Assembly (NCBI GenBank): GCA_965203755.1
Contig: OZ241910.1
Location: 868,001 to 932,000, forward strand
Direction: 5' to 3'
From: UBA6055 sp965203755
GTDB taxonomy: Bacteria > Chloroflexota > Anaerolineae > Aggregatilineales > Phototrophicaceae
Length of the DNA: 64,000 bases
Position 1 is the stretch's first letter; each line of letters begins with the position of its first letter. A program made the translations under genes and the position numbers. Below, in pieces: positions 27,338 to 35,663 of the stretch. The notes under the pieces were generated by a model. The model was not told the DNA's origin, did not search any database, and saw only the letters and a program-made list of their open reading frames with translations.

Positions 27338-28507
27338 TTAAAACAGGCCAAGCTGGCGGAGCGGCTGTTTGCCGTCCAGCAGAACATAATCAGCCAGCTT
27401 ATGCGGACTGCGGATGCCGATTTGCTTGAGATGATTCAGTTCGGTCAGTTTGCCGCGCCGCCGTGAGCGGATGATGGCCTCGGCGCCGACTTTGCCGATG
27501 CCCGGCACGCGCATAAGCTGCTCGCGGTCGGCTTGCATAAGCTCAAGCGGCTGATGGATCAGGTGCGAATCGGCCCAGGCTCGTTTGGGGTCAACATCGG
27601 CACGCAGATTGCCATCGCCCAAAAACGGCAGTTCTTCTACGTTCCAGCCATAATCGCGCAGCAGAAAGCTCGATTGATACAGGCGCAATTCGCGGATGGC
27701 TTTGGTCGCCGGCAGATTTTCGAAGGGCGTGCCAGCGACTGGACCAAAAGCGGAATAATAAACCCGCGCCAGCCCAGCCTGACTGTACAGCTTGTCGCTC
27801 ATGGACAGCAGTTCCAAATCGGTGTCGCCGACGGCGCCGACGACGAACTGGGTTACAGAGCTTGCCAGTTTTTCATCGGGATGTTCGCGGCGGATTTGAT
27901 GCGCCCACTGCAACATCCGCACCAATTCGTCAATGAAAATTTTCTTGGGCGCCAGCGCCGCCAAACGAGCGGCGGTCGGGCCTTCAAGATTGACCGACAC
28001 GCGGTCAGCCAGCTGCATGGCGCGGCGCAGCTGGTCGTATTCGATGCCGGGCATGATTTTCAGGTGGATATATCCCTTGTACCTTTGCCGGCGGCGGATG
28101 ATGTCGGCAGTATCAATGATTTTATCCTGCGTCGTGACCGAACCTTTGATGATGCCCGAGGACAAGAACAAACCATCCACCTTGCCTGCCTGTTCCAATG
28201 TTTGGAAGGCGGAAGCCATATTGTCGGGCGTGAAGGTGACCCGTTTGGTTTTGCTGTGTCCGGCGCGGAAAGGGCAATAATGACAGTTGCGCTCGCAGGC
28301 GGTGGTCATCATGGATTTAAGCACCGGTTTAGGGCCCTTGGACGTGCTAAGATTGGCGATGCAGCCGGCTAAGCCGCGCGATGGTCTGGCGGCGCCAGTT
28401 CTGCGCGCCCGTTCCTGCTGCGGACGGTCGCCAGCCGGTTCGTAAAAGGTCACATCGCCCATTTGGGACAGCGCGGTCAGGGTATCTGAAGCTGTTTTGA
28501 TGTTCAT
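27338..28507 (-). CDS. Putative DNA modification/repair radical-SAM protein with HhH domain
   Basis: 389 residues. The radical-SAM cluster motif is CERNCHYC (C-x3-C-x2-C, about residues 74-81). A C-terminal helix-hairpin-helix (MRVPGIGKVGAEAIIRSRR, about 325-343) indicates DNA binding, as in the family named putative DNA modification/repair radical SAM protein, whose reaction is not known. Its promoter contains an SOS-box-like palindrome, so expression after DNA damage is likely. The predicted transcript start coincides with the ATG, suggesting a leaderless mRNA. The partner DNA-repair gene often adjacent to this family is not seen; an extended dTMP kinase is upstream instead. Confidence 0.85.
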   Translation of the reverse strand: MNIKTASDTLTALSQMGDVTFYEPAGDRPQQERARRTGAARPSRGLAGCIANLSTSKGPKPVLKSMMTTACERNCHYCPFRAGHSKTKRVTFTPDNMASAFQTLEQAGKVDGLFLSSGIIKGSVTTQDKIIDTADIIRRRQRYKGYIHLKIMPGIEYDQLRRAMQLADRVSVNLEGPTAARLAALAPKKIFIDELVRMLQWAHQIRREHPDEKLASSVTQFVVGAVGDTDLELLSMSDKLYSQAGLARVYYSAFGPVAGTPFENLPATKAIRELRLYQSSFLLRDYGWNVEELPFLGDGNLRADVDPKRAWADSHLIHQPLELMQADREQLMRVPGIGKVGAEAIIRSRRRGKLTELNHLKQIGIRSPHKLADYVLLDGKQPLRQLGLF

Positions 28508-28513
28508 ACCCTG

Positions 28514-28542
28514 ATGATACAGAACACTTGTTCCAGTGTCAA
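28514..28542 (-). promoter_or_regulatory. Promoter with embedded SOS (LexA) box
   Basis: Minus strand: TTGACA (28542-28537), 17-bp spacer, TATCAT (28519-28514). The spacer contains the palindrome GAACACTTGTTC (28522-28533), which fits the GAAC-N4-GTTC LexA site known from Gram-positives and Chloroflexi. LexA bound there would block both promoter elements. The transcript start is predicted at or next to the radical-SAM ATG (28507). Confidence 0.7.
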
Positions 28543-28558
28543 GGGATGTTCGACAAAA

Positions 28559-29689
28559 TCATCGTCGGTTGAGCCAGTCGGCCAAGGTTTGCCGCGTGAC
28601 GACCTGCACTTGGGGCGATATTTTGCGCCTGGAACGGCCATCGCGGTCAAAGCGGACTGGCGGCTCCAAGCGCGCTTTGTCCAGCGCAATGATAAAATCG
28701 CTTAGGCGGAGCCAGTCGCTTTCGGGCGCTTTGTCCAGCAGGGTTTGAATGGTCTTGGTCACTTGGTCGCTTTGCTGTCCGCTGTCCAGCATCAAGGCGA
28801 TGCCGCATTGTTCAATGCCCAATGGCAGGGTATAACGCAGCGCATAGGCTGGTGTTTCTGACCATGCCTGCTTTTTCCCCCATTCAAAGCCATGAGCCAG
28901 CACGAATGCCTTGAACAGCCGATTGACCTGCGGCGGCGATAGATCCGCCAACTCATCCGCTTTCAGCCTGGCAGCCCAGCTTTGCAGACTCTCGCCGCCG
29001 TCATCGGGCAAGTCCGCTTGCGCCGGCGCGGATTCATCCAGCGGCAAGGGGCGCTGGATACGCAGCCAATCGGGTCCGTGTTTTTTGAGCGCATTCAATA
29101 CCCTATCAAAAACTTCGGGAAAATCTGGATTGGCATTGACCTCAATCAAGGTTTCGCCCTTACCGCGCAGGAGTTTGATCCCGGCTTGATATTTCCTGGC
29201 GCGGGCGGCCAGATTTTTCTCGAACAGTTCTCTGTCGCTGGGACGATTACGCAATCGGGCATAGCAGCTGCGCGGGCTGACGTTGAGGAAAATCGTCAAG
29301 TCTGGCGGGCGCGCGCCGTGATTCAAATGATAGATGTCTTCCATGCTCAAGCCGCCGGTCGATTGATAAACCAGCGATGACAGCCGATACCGGTCTGAAA
29401 TGAGGATGCGCCGGCCGCCGGCTGACAGAAACGCATTGATGACGCGGTCGTTGTGATCGGCGCGATTGAGGGCAAAGGCCAGCGCCAGTGTCAGGGGGGT
29501 CGCTCTGATGCGTTTGGTCAGGGCGCTGCGGATATACAGCCCGGCTGCCGAAGGGTCGTGCGGCTCGAAGGTCAGCGTCACATGGTTTGGATGCGTCTTG
29601 GACAAGGTGGCATGCAGCTGCCGCGCAACACTGGTTTTTCCAGAGCCATCCAGGCCTTCAATCACAATAAACAAGCTGTCGGCTGCCAT
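28559..29689 (-). CDS. tmk: dTMP kinase-like protein with C-terminal extension
   Basis: 376 residues, whereas thymidylate kinases are usually about 205-215. Residues 1-205 show the kinase: P-loop EGLDGSGKTS (9-18), a DR-Y motif in ISDRYRLSS, and a lid-like arginine-rich part (RLRNRPSDREL). It should phosphorylate dTMP to dTDP. Residues from about 215 on form an extra domain of about 160 residues that I do not recognise (contains SPPQVNRLFKAFVLAHGFEW). ATG 29689 places the P-loop as in other Tmk proteins; a run ATGATGATGATG at 29716 gives a 385-residue alternative. It sits immediately upstream of the radical-SAM gene. Confidence 0.8.
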   Translation of the reverse strand: MAADSLFIVIEGLDGSGKTSVARQLHATLSKTHPNHVTLTFEPHDPSAAGLYIRSALTKRIRATPLTLALAFALNRADHNDRVINAFLSAGGRRILISDRYRLSSLVYQSTGGLSMEDIYHLNHGARPPDLTIFLNVSPRSCYARLRNRPSDRELFEKNLAARARKYQAGIKLLRGKGETLIEVNANPDFPEVFDRVLNALKKHGPDWLRIQRPLPLDESAPAQADLPDDGGESLQSWAARLKADELADLSPPQVNRLFKAFVLAHGFEWGKKQAWSETPAYALRYTLPLGIEQCGIALMLDSGQQSDQVTKTIQTLLDKAPESDWLRLSDFIIALDKARLEPPVRFDRDGRSRRKISPQVQVVTRQTLADWLNRR

Positions 29690-29833
29690 CCGCTGCCATC
29701 GCCTCATCATCATCATTCGGGTTCATTAGGATAACGTTCATGGCGGCGGATGACAAGCATATTTAAGGTTCAGCAAGCCAGCCAAGTGTGTTACATTGTC
29801 TGCGACATGCAAAATAATCAAGGAGTCTGTCTT

Positions 29834-30130
29834 ATGGCAGCCGCATTGACCGAAGCTGAAATCATTGAAAGCCTACCGCGCTTGAGCGGTTGGAAGCGGG
29901 ATGGCGACCGGCTGGTGAAAACCTTTAGGCTGGACAGTTATCTGGCGGGCTTGGCATTCGCCGCGGCGGTCGGAGTCACTGCCGAGGGCTTGAACCATCA
30001 TCCCGACCTAGCCATTGGCTGGCGCAAAGTGACCGTATCCTTTACGACGCATGATGCCGGGAACAAACTCACGGAAAAAGATTTCGCCGCCGCCGCCGCC
30101 ATCGACGCGCTCGGCTATCCGCCGGCATAA
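29834..30130 (+). CDS. 4a-hydroxytetrahydrobiopterin dehydratase (PCD/DCoH)
   Basis: 98 residues, full family length. The active-site motif is GLNHHPDL (about 57-64), with the second catalytic histidine in FTTHDAGN. It recycles 4a-hydroxy-pterin to quinonoid dihydropterin after aromatic amino acid hydroxylation. A pterin-dependent hydroxylase is not visible here; in bacteria without one, the protein is sometimes linked to molybdopterin metabolism. ATG 29834 has AAGGAG 9 nt upstream; the frame is open earlier but lacks a ribosome site. Confidence 0.9.
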   Translation: MAAALTEAEIIESLPRLSGWKRDGDRLVKTFRLDSYLAGLAFAAAVGVTAEGLNHHPDLAIGWRKVTVSFTTHDAGNKLTEKDFAAAAAIDALGYPPA

Positions 30131-30186
30131 GGCGCGATGTTGCAATTCGCTGCCTTCGCAAAAGATCGGAGAATTGGAGAGCGAAA

Positions 30187-30933
30187 ATGAAACTGACGAG
30201 TGATTTACACGTTGTTGGCGGCGGTTACTTTGGCTTTGGTCTTTCTGGCCGTCTCGACTGTCATGTCTTTGCGCTTAACAGCGGCTCGGAACTGGCATTG
30301 ATTGACCCCGGCATGGGGATGAAGGGCGATTTTGACACGATCTTGGATAACATTCGCCAAGATGGGCTTGACCCTAGGAAGATCCGCAAAATGATTCTGA
30401 CGCATTATCACTGTGACCACATTGGCGCCGCCGCCGAAGCGCGGCGACGTCTGGATGTCGAGGTGTATTCATCGGCTTTGGCGGCGCCCGCCATTCGCCG
30501 CGGCGATGAACAGGCGGTCGCCCTTGATGTCGCCAAAGCGGCTAAATTTTACCCCGAGGATTATGTTCTGCCGCCCTGTCCAGTGGATGTCGAGCTAGTG
30601 GAAGGCGACATCATTCAAGCTGGCAGCCTGGAACTTGAGACCTTTGAAACTCCCGGGCATTGCGATGGCCATCTTAGCTTTATCATGCGCGGCGGCGACC
30701 GAATCTACCTGCTTGGCGCTGATTTGGTCTTTTGGGGCGGCAAGGTCATCTGGCAGCATATCCATGACTGCCGCATAGATGCCTATGCCCAGAGTATGTT
30801 CAAGATGGAGAAACAGGAATTTGACGCGCTCATTCCGGGGCATCTTCAGATTTCATTGAGCGGCGGCAAAGTTCATTTGGATGCCGCCGCCGCCGCCTTC
30901 CGTCAGCTTGGCATTCCGCCCAACCTGCTGTAA
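30187..30933 (+). CDS. MBL-fold metallo-hydrolase
   Basis: 248 residues, metallo-beta-lactamase fold. The dinuclear metal ligands are all visible: THYHCDH (about 77-83), TPGHCDGH (about 157), GADLVFWGG (about 180) and the final IPGHLQ (about 219). The family covers glyoxalase II-like, lactonase and phosphodiesterase activities; nothing here decides between them. GGAG sits upstream of ATG 30187, and the gene follows the pterin dehydratase by 56 bp on the same strand. Confidence 0.88.
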   Translation: MKLTSDLHVVGGGYFGFGLSGRLDCHVFALNSGSELALIDPGMGMKGDFDTILDNIRQDGLDPRKIRKMILTHYHCDHIGAAAEARRRLDVEVYSSALAAPAIRRGDEQAVALDVAKAAKFYPEDYVLPPCPVDVELVEGDIIQAGSLELETFETPGHCDGHLSFIMRGGDRIYLLGADLVFWGGKVIWQHIHDCRIDAYAQSMFKMEKQEFDALIPGHLQISLSGGKVHLDAAAAAFRQLGIPPNLL

Positions 30934-30982
30934 GCCGCCGCCTATTCGCAGAGCTATCATATCCAAATGAACAGGACAAAAT

Positions 30983-31657
30983 ATGAGCGCCGCCGATTAT
31001 GATTACCCAATCCAGCCGATTCCTTTCACGCAGGTTTCGATTCAAGACAAGTTCTGGAAGCCGCGGATTGAGACCGCCGTCAAGGCAACGATTCCTTATG
31101 ATTTCAAGAAATGCGAGGAAACCGGACGGATTGACAATTTTTCCAAGGCCGGCGGTTTGATGGCCGGCGCGCATCAAGGCATCTTCTACGATGATTCCGA
31201 TGTCTTCAAGGTCGTTGAAGGGGCGGCTTATGCCCTTCAGATTTCACCTGACCCGAAATTGGAAGCCTATGTCGATGACCTGATTCAAAAGTTCGCCGCC
31301 GCCCAGGAAGACGATGGCTATCTGTACACCGCCCGAACCATTGACCCAGCCAATCCCCCGCAAGGATGCGGCGCGGAACGCTGGTCCAACTTGGCTGTCA
31401 GCCATGAGCTTTACAATGTCGGTCACATGTACGAAGCGGCGGTGGCTTATTTTCAGGCTACCGGCAAGCGCGAGTTCCTCGACATTGCGCTTAGCAACGC
31501 CAGCTTGATCGATGAGGTCTTTGGCGCCGACAAATTGCGCGATGTCCCCGGACATCAGGAAATCAAACTGGCTTTGATGCGCCTGCATCGGGTCACCGGC
31601 GACGAAAAATATCTGCGGCTGGCGAAGTTCTTCGGGGATTCTTGGCATCGCGAAAGC
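30983..31657 (+). pseudogene. Truncated GH127 (beta-L-arabinofuranosidase-like) gene
   Basis: About 225 N-terminal residues of a GH127-type enzyme (FTQVSIQDKFWKPRIETAV, later EERW-like GCGAERWSNLAVSHELYN) are present. The family is normally about 620-650 residues, so the (alpha/alpha)6 barrel is cut in half and the catalytic cysteine/glutamate cluster is missing. The frame does not stop at the break but runs by chance into the next gene, so a naive call gives a 487-residue fusion. The next gene has its own -10 box, ribosome site and signal peptide. Most likely a deletion relic. Confidence 0.7.
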
Positions 31658-31660
31658 TGG

Positions 31661-31666
31661 TATAAT
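31661..31666 (+). promoter_or_regulatory. TATAAT box for the secreted SH3 protein
   Basis: A consensus -10 hexamer 37 bp upstream of ATG 31703, right at the edge of the truncated GH127. No good -35 at 16-18 bp (ATTCTT/TTCTTG). It supports independent transcription of the following gene. Confidence 0.45.
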
Positions 31667-31702
31667 CTCAATAATAAACAATTTATCAGAAGGAACGAAG
31701 CC

Positions 31703-32446
31703 ATGAATAAGTCGCTGCCTTTTTTCTTTGCTCTGCTCTTGGTCATTGCTGGTCCCGTTTTTGCACAGGATGGAGGATACGCCGGCGCCGGCACATTCAA
31801 AGACCCCTTCGTTTTCAACAGCTTCGCCGACACCGGAAACGGGCTTCTTGTCCGGGTAACCGGGCTGGAACGGCCGGCGGATGAAGCCATGTGCGAGGAG
31901 AACCTTAGGCCAGACGGAGTCGAATGCGTCGGCGTGTCGGTTGATGTGCGATGCGCGTCATCCCGCGCAGAAAACTGCGACATTATCTGGTGGGATTTTG
32001 AGTTAGCTGGTGACCAGGGTCTTATCTATGCCAACGCGGCTGAAGATGCTTCCGATGCCCTGACGTTTGATTTAGCGCCGGGCGATGAAGCAAGCGGCAG
32101 CCTAATCGCCATCGTCAACAGCGACGACGCCAATCTGACGCTGCTGTTTTACCATTTTCCCGATATAGCCTACACTTTCCCGCGCGTCTTTGCGACTGAA
32201 TCATCGCCCGAACCCGCTGACGGGATTGCCATCACCGCGACCGTCGGCATGATCGCGCGGGTTGGGCCAAACAGCGGTTTGGATTTCACCGGTGTATTTA
32301 ACCGCGGCGAAGAGCTGATCGCGCGTGGACGCAGCGCAGACGGCGCCTGGCTGGAAATTTCATTTGGATGGGTCCCCGCCGAACTTGTTGAAACAGAAGG
32401 CGACATCATGGCATTGCCGGCAGCATCCGGGCAATGTGGAAAATAA
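31703..32446 (+). CDS. Secreted protein with DUF4352-like domain and C-terminal bacterial SH3
   Basis: 247 residues. A Sec signal peptide (LPFFFALLLVIAGPVFA, cleavage before QDGG) is followed by a beta-rich domain of about 130 residues with two cysteine pairs (CEENLRPDGVEC, CASSRAENC), similar in layout to telokin-like/DUF4352 extracellular domains. An SH3-like module follows (ITATVGMIARVGPNSGLDF ... WLEISFGWVPAELV). AGAAGGA precedes the ATG. It is in frame with the upstream GH127 stub, but the signal peptide shows translation normally starts here. Function unknown; a cell-envelope or ligand-binding role is plausible. Confidence 0.75.
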   Translation: MNKSLPFFFALLLVIAGPVFAQDGGYAGAGTFKDPFVFNSFADTGNGLLVRVTGLERPADEAMCEENLRPDGVECVGVSVDVRCASSRAENCDIIWWDFELAGDQGLIYANAAEDASDALTFDLAPGDEASGSLIAIVNSDDANLTLLFYHFPDIAYTFPRVFATESSPEPADGIAITATVGMIARVGPNSGLDFTGVFNRGEELIARGRSADGAWLEISFGWVPAELVETEGDIMALPAASGQCGK

Positions 32447-32705
32447 GAGCGGGATTCCATGCCAAAACCCAATGTCGTCTCCCTGCTGACCGGCCAATGA
32501 CGCTTGCAGGCGCTGGGATACAGCGGCAATGCACAAGCGCCGCCAGCCATTGAGCATAAGTCGGAACAAGGTCGGACAAATCAGCGCCGAACTGCCGGAT
32601 GAGGCAGTCGCCCACCCCAGCCTCCCATCCGCTCGGATAATCGTCGGCTGGAATAATGGCATTCACCAACGCTTTCAAGACGCTTAGCCGCTGTTCGTCC
32701 AGCAT
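32447..32705 (-). pseudogene. Fragment of gluconate 2-dehydrogenase subunit 3-like gene
   Basis: Minus-strand codons from ATG 32705 (MLDEQRLSVLKALVNAIIPA, then DDYPSGWEAGVGDCLIRQF) match the start of the small membrane-flavoprotein subunit 3 family. After about 45 residues (TYAQWLAAL) the frame no longer looks like the family. Similar-looking residues resume one frame over (SQRLQASLAGQQ) and then run into the convergent neighbour. Subunit 3 proteins are about 170-200 residues and accompany a GMC/FAD subunit, which is absent. A decayed, truncated copy. Confidence 0.55.
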
Positions 32706-32727
32706 CAGCGCGGCCCGCTGAACAAAA

Positions 32728-33768
32728 TCATGCCGGCCGGGACGTCGGCGCCGCATTTTCGGGTTTGGCGGCCGCGTCGGCGTACAGGAAGCATTTTACA
32801 CTTCGCCCTTCGTGGACCACGCTTGGCGGTATGCTGTCGCGGCAGATGTCCATGACCGCCGGGCAACGGCCGGCGAACTTGCAGCCGGTGCGCGTATATT
32901 CATCGGTTTCGATGACCGCCAGGTCGATTTTCTCGTTCCAGGCGTCGCTGGTCTGGATGCTGGGAATGGATGCCTTGAGATTTTGGGTATAGGGATGCAA
33001 TGGATCGCCAAGCACCTGCTCGGTCGCGCCCATCTCGACAATCCAGCCGCGCAGCATGACCGCGATCCGATCCCCGGCATAAAAGGCGGTCGCCAGGTCA
33101 TGGGTGATATAGATGACGCTGACCTCATTATCGGTTTTCAGTTTGCGGAACATATTGACAATCGACATCCGCAAAGAGGCGTCCAGCATCGAAACGGGCT
33201 CATCGGCGACAATCAGCGATGGCTTGGTGATCAGGGCGCGGGCGATGGCCACCCGCTGCGCTTGACCGCCGGACAATTCGTTGGGGTATCTGCCGGCGAT
33301 TTCCGCCAGCGTCAAGCCGACTTCGCTCAAGACGGCATTGATGTATTCGCCGGCGTCTTGCTTATTTTTCGCGGCCATTTTGTAATTGCGAACGGTTTCA
33401 TAAAGATAGCTGTCGATTCGCTTGAGCGGGCTGAAGGCGGCGAAGGGGTCTTGGAACACTGGCTGGACTTCTTTATAGAACCAGGACTTCATCTCGCGCC
33501 TGCCAATATCGTTGATGACCCGATTTTTATAGCGCAGGATGCCTTCGGATGCGGTTTCCATGCCCAGCGCCATCTTGGCCAAGGTGGTTTTGCCGCTGCC
33601 GCTTTCGCCAACAACGGCGAAAATCTCCGGCTTGTCGGAATCAATCGTAATCGAGGCGCGGTCGACCGCATGAAATTCTTGGCTGCTGAAGCCCTGCCGA
33701 ATATGAAATATCTTGCTTAAATTTTCGATTTGCAGCAGCGGCGCTTGGTTTTTAGACGGCTGGCGCAT
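32728..33768 (-). CDS. Peptide-type ABC transporter ATPase, OppF/DppF family
   Basis: 346 residues. Walker A GESGSGKTT (about 55), Q-loop VFQDPFAAFSP, signature LSGGQAQRVAIARAL (about 165), Walker B LIVADEPVSMLD, H-switch THDLA. The Opp-type C-terminal region carries the CKFAGRCPAVMDIC cysteine cluster. It starts inside the last 17 bp of the OppD-type gene. With OppD it drives the two permeases upstream. The binding protein of this system has been lost from the operon front. Confidence 0.93.
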   Translation of the reverse strand: MRQPSKNQAPLLQIENLSKIFHIRQGFSSQEFHAVDRASITIDSDKPEIFAVVGESGSGKTTLAKMALGMETASEGILRYKNRVINDIGRREMKSWFYKEVQPVFQDPFAAFSPLKRIDSYLYETVRNYKMAAKNKQDAGEYINAVLSEVGLTLAEIAGRYPNELSGGQAQRVAIARALITKPSLIVADEPVSMLDASLRMSIVNMFRKLKTDNEVSVIYITHDLATAFYAGDRIAVMLRGWIVEMGATEQVLGDPLHPYTQNLKASIPSIQTSDAWNEKIDLAVIETDEYTRTGCKFAGRCPAVMDICRDSIPPSVVHEGRSVKCFLYADAAAKPENAAPTSRPA

Positions 33769-34756
33769 GGCTCAATTCCTCTTCGACAACGTGGCAGGCG
33801 GCGCGATGTCCGGGCGCAATTTCAATCAGATCCGGGTCAATCGTGTGACAAATATCCCGCGCCAATGGACAGCGCTCATGGAAACGGCATCCCGCCGGCG
33901 GCTGATCCAAGGCTGGCGGCCGGCCGGGAATGCTGACGCGCTCTTGGCGCGACTCCAGGCTGGGCAGTGAATCGATCAGATATTGGGTATAGGGATGGCG
34001 CGGGTTCCGCAAGATGGTCTTGGCGGCGGCTTCTTCGACCAGCCTGCCGGCGTACAGGATGGCGATGCGGTCGGCCAGGTTGGCGTGAACGCCCATGTCA
34101 TGCGTGATCAACACCAAGGTACTGCCCTCTTTTTGCTGGACTTCCTTGAGCATTTGAATCACGCCGCGCTGCACGACCACATCCAGCGCCGTTGTCGGCT
34201 CGTCGGCGAAGACGAGCTTGGGCCACAGGATGGTCGCCAGGGCAATCGTCACGCGCTGGCGCATCCCGCCGGATAATTGGTGCGGATAGGATGCCATCAC
34301 CTTTTCGGGCAGGCCCAGATCGCTTAGATAGCTGGCTGTCAGCTTGAAGGATTCTTTTTTGGTGACCATGCGGTGGGCGCCGATAAAGTCGTGGAAGGTA
34401 TCGCGGATGCGGCGCACTGGATTCAAAACGTGCATGGAGCCCTGCGGGATATACGAGATTTGCCGCCAGCGCAGGTCTTGTTTCTGCTCTTCGGTCATTT
34501 CGTCGGCGCGGATGGTCTTGCCCTCAAGGTGATAGGTGATGTCGCCGCCGACGACCGTCAGCGGCGGCTGATACGCGCCGAGCAGAACTTTTAGCAGGGT
34601 TGATTTGCCGCAGCCGGATTCGCCGGCGATGCCATAGACTTCGCCCGCTTGAATCTGAAGCGAGATGCCATCGACGGCTTTGACGGTGCGCTCGACGCCG
34701 TAGGCTTTGGTGATGTAGTAAGCGCGCAGGCTGTTGGTTTCGATGACAGCGGCCAT
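33752..34756 (-). CDS. Peptide-type ABC transporter ATPase, OppD/DppD family
   Basis: 334 residues. Walker A GESGCGKST (about 45), signature LSGGMRQRVTIALA (about 155), Walker B LVFADEPTTALD, THDMG switch, and the C-terminal oligopeptide-family segment with CRFHERCPLARDIC, a cluster that in this subfamily can bind an iron-sulfur centre. The ATG overlaps the stop of the DppC-type gene by one base. Four transporter genes here are fused end to end, so the transport complex should assemble stoichiometrically. Confidence 0.93.
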   Translation of the reverse strand: MAAVIETNSLRAYYITKAYGVERTVKAVDGISLQIQAGEVYGIAGESGCGKSTLLKVLLGAYQPPLTVVGGDITYHLEGKTIRADEMTEEQKQDLRWRQISYIPQGSMHVLNPVRRIRDTFHDFIGAHRMVTKKESFKLTASYLSDLGLPEKVMASYPHQLSGGMRQRVTIALATILWPKLVFADEPTTALDVVVQRGVIQMLKEVQQKEGSTLVLITHDMGVHANLADRIAILYAGRLVEEAAAKTILRNPRHPYTQYLIDSLPSLESRQERVSIPGRPPALDQPPAGCRFHERCPLARDICHTIDPDLIEIAPGHRAACHVVEEELSHAPAV

Positions 34757-35652
34757 TACTCGTCCTTCGCTTTCCGCGGGTCGCCTTGCGCGTGGGCTTC
34801 AATCCGCGCCAGCCGTTTGCGCGGGTCGAGGTATTCGCTCAAGCCAATCGATACCAGATAAAAGCCGAGAAGCATGAGAATTGTGGTGACCACCGGCACG
34901 ATCAGGACCCAGGCGCGGCCCGCCCAGACCGAGTTATAATAGTCGCCCCAAAAAATCATGGTGCCGATGGTCGGGTTTTCGAGATCGCCCAAGCCGAGAT
35001 AGGACAGCGTAATCTCAATGCCGATGGCGAAGATAAAGCCGCTGATGACATCGGCCAGCAGAAAGGGAATGATAAAGGGCAGGTGCTCTCGAATGACAAT
35101 TTTAACGGTGTTCATGCCGCTGAAAATGGCGGTATGGGTGAAGTCGCGCTCGCGCAGGCTTAGCACAGCGGCGCGGTAACGTTTGGAAGGGTGCGCCCAG
35201 TCCAGCAGCCCGATGAGTATCCCCAGCGACACAATGCCCAAATATCCGCGCAGAATGACGGCAATCAATATCAGCAGAGGCAGCCGCGGGATGACGATGA
35301 CACTCTCGACAATGGCTTGCGTCACGCGGTCAAAAGTTCCGCCTAAATAACCGGATATCATGCCCAGCACAACGCCGATGCCGCGTCCAATCAGGGTTGC
35401 GATGCCGGCGATGACGATGGTATTGCGGATGGCGAAGGTCGTTGTCCAAAAGACGTCTTGACCCTGTGATGTCGTGCCGAAAATGTATTGGGCTGAAGGC
35501 GGTTGGTTGCGCTTGACCTTGCGGCGCAGTCTATCGTGCTCATAGGGAGAGAAGAGGGATAGAATCACCATAACCGCCACCAGCAGCAAAAAGAGCGAGC
35601 CGAAGCGAAATGAGGGGCTGAACTTGAGGAGGTCGCGTATGGTTGTGAGCAT
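34756..35652 (-). CDS. Peptide-type ABC transporter permease, DppC family
   Basis: 298 residues, six predicted helices. It has IFGTTSQGQDVFWTTTFAIRN, a variant of the family's GTDxxGRDxxSR loop, at about residue 60. The EAA-type cytoplasmic loop is near YRAAVLSLRERDFTHTAIFSG, and an arginine-rich C-terminus follows. AAGGAAGG precedes ATG 35652. The altered loops resemble the branch of Dpp-like importers that often takes up plant or algal oligosaccharides rather than peptides; that is only a possibility. Confidence 0.9.
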   Translation of the reverse strand: MLTTIRDLLKFSPSFRFGSLFLLLVAVMVILSLFSPYEHDRLRRKVKRNQPPSAQYIFGTTSQGQDVFWTTTFAIRNTIVIAGIATLIGRGIGVVLGMISGYLGGTFDRVTQAIVESVIVIPRLPLLILIAVILRGYLGIVSLGILIGLLDWAHPSKRYRAAVLSLRERDFTHTAIFSGMNTVKIVIREHLPFIIPFLLADVISGFIFAIGIEITLSYLGLGDLENPTIGTMIFWGDYYNSVWAGRAWVLIVPVVTTILMLLGFYLVSIGLSEYLDPRKRLARIEAHAQGDPRKAKDE

Positions 35653-35663
35653 GGCAGCCTTCC

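Noticed and set aside
32360..32662. 100-codon minus-strand frame overlapping the end of the secreted SH3 gene
   Set aside because: Its second half is antisense to the SH3 domain; only a short part resembles the shifted continuation of the subunit 3 fragment.
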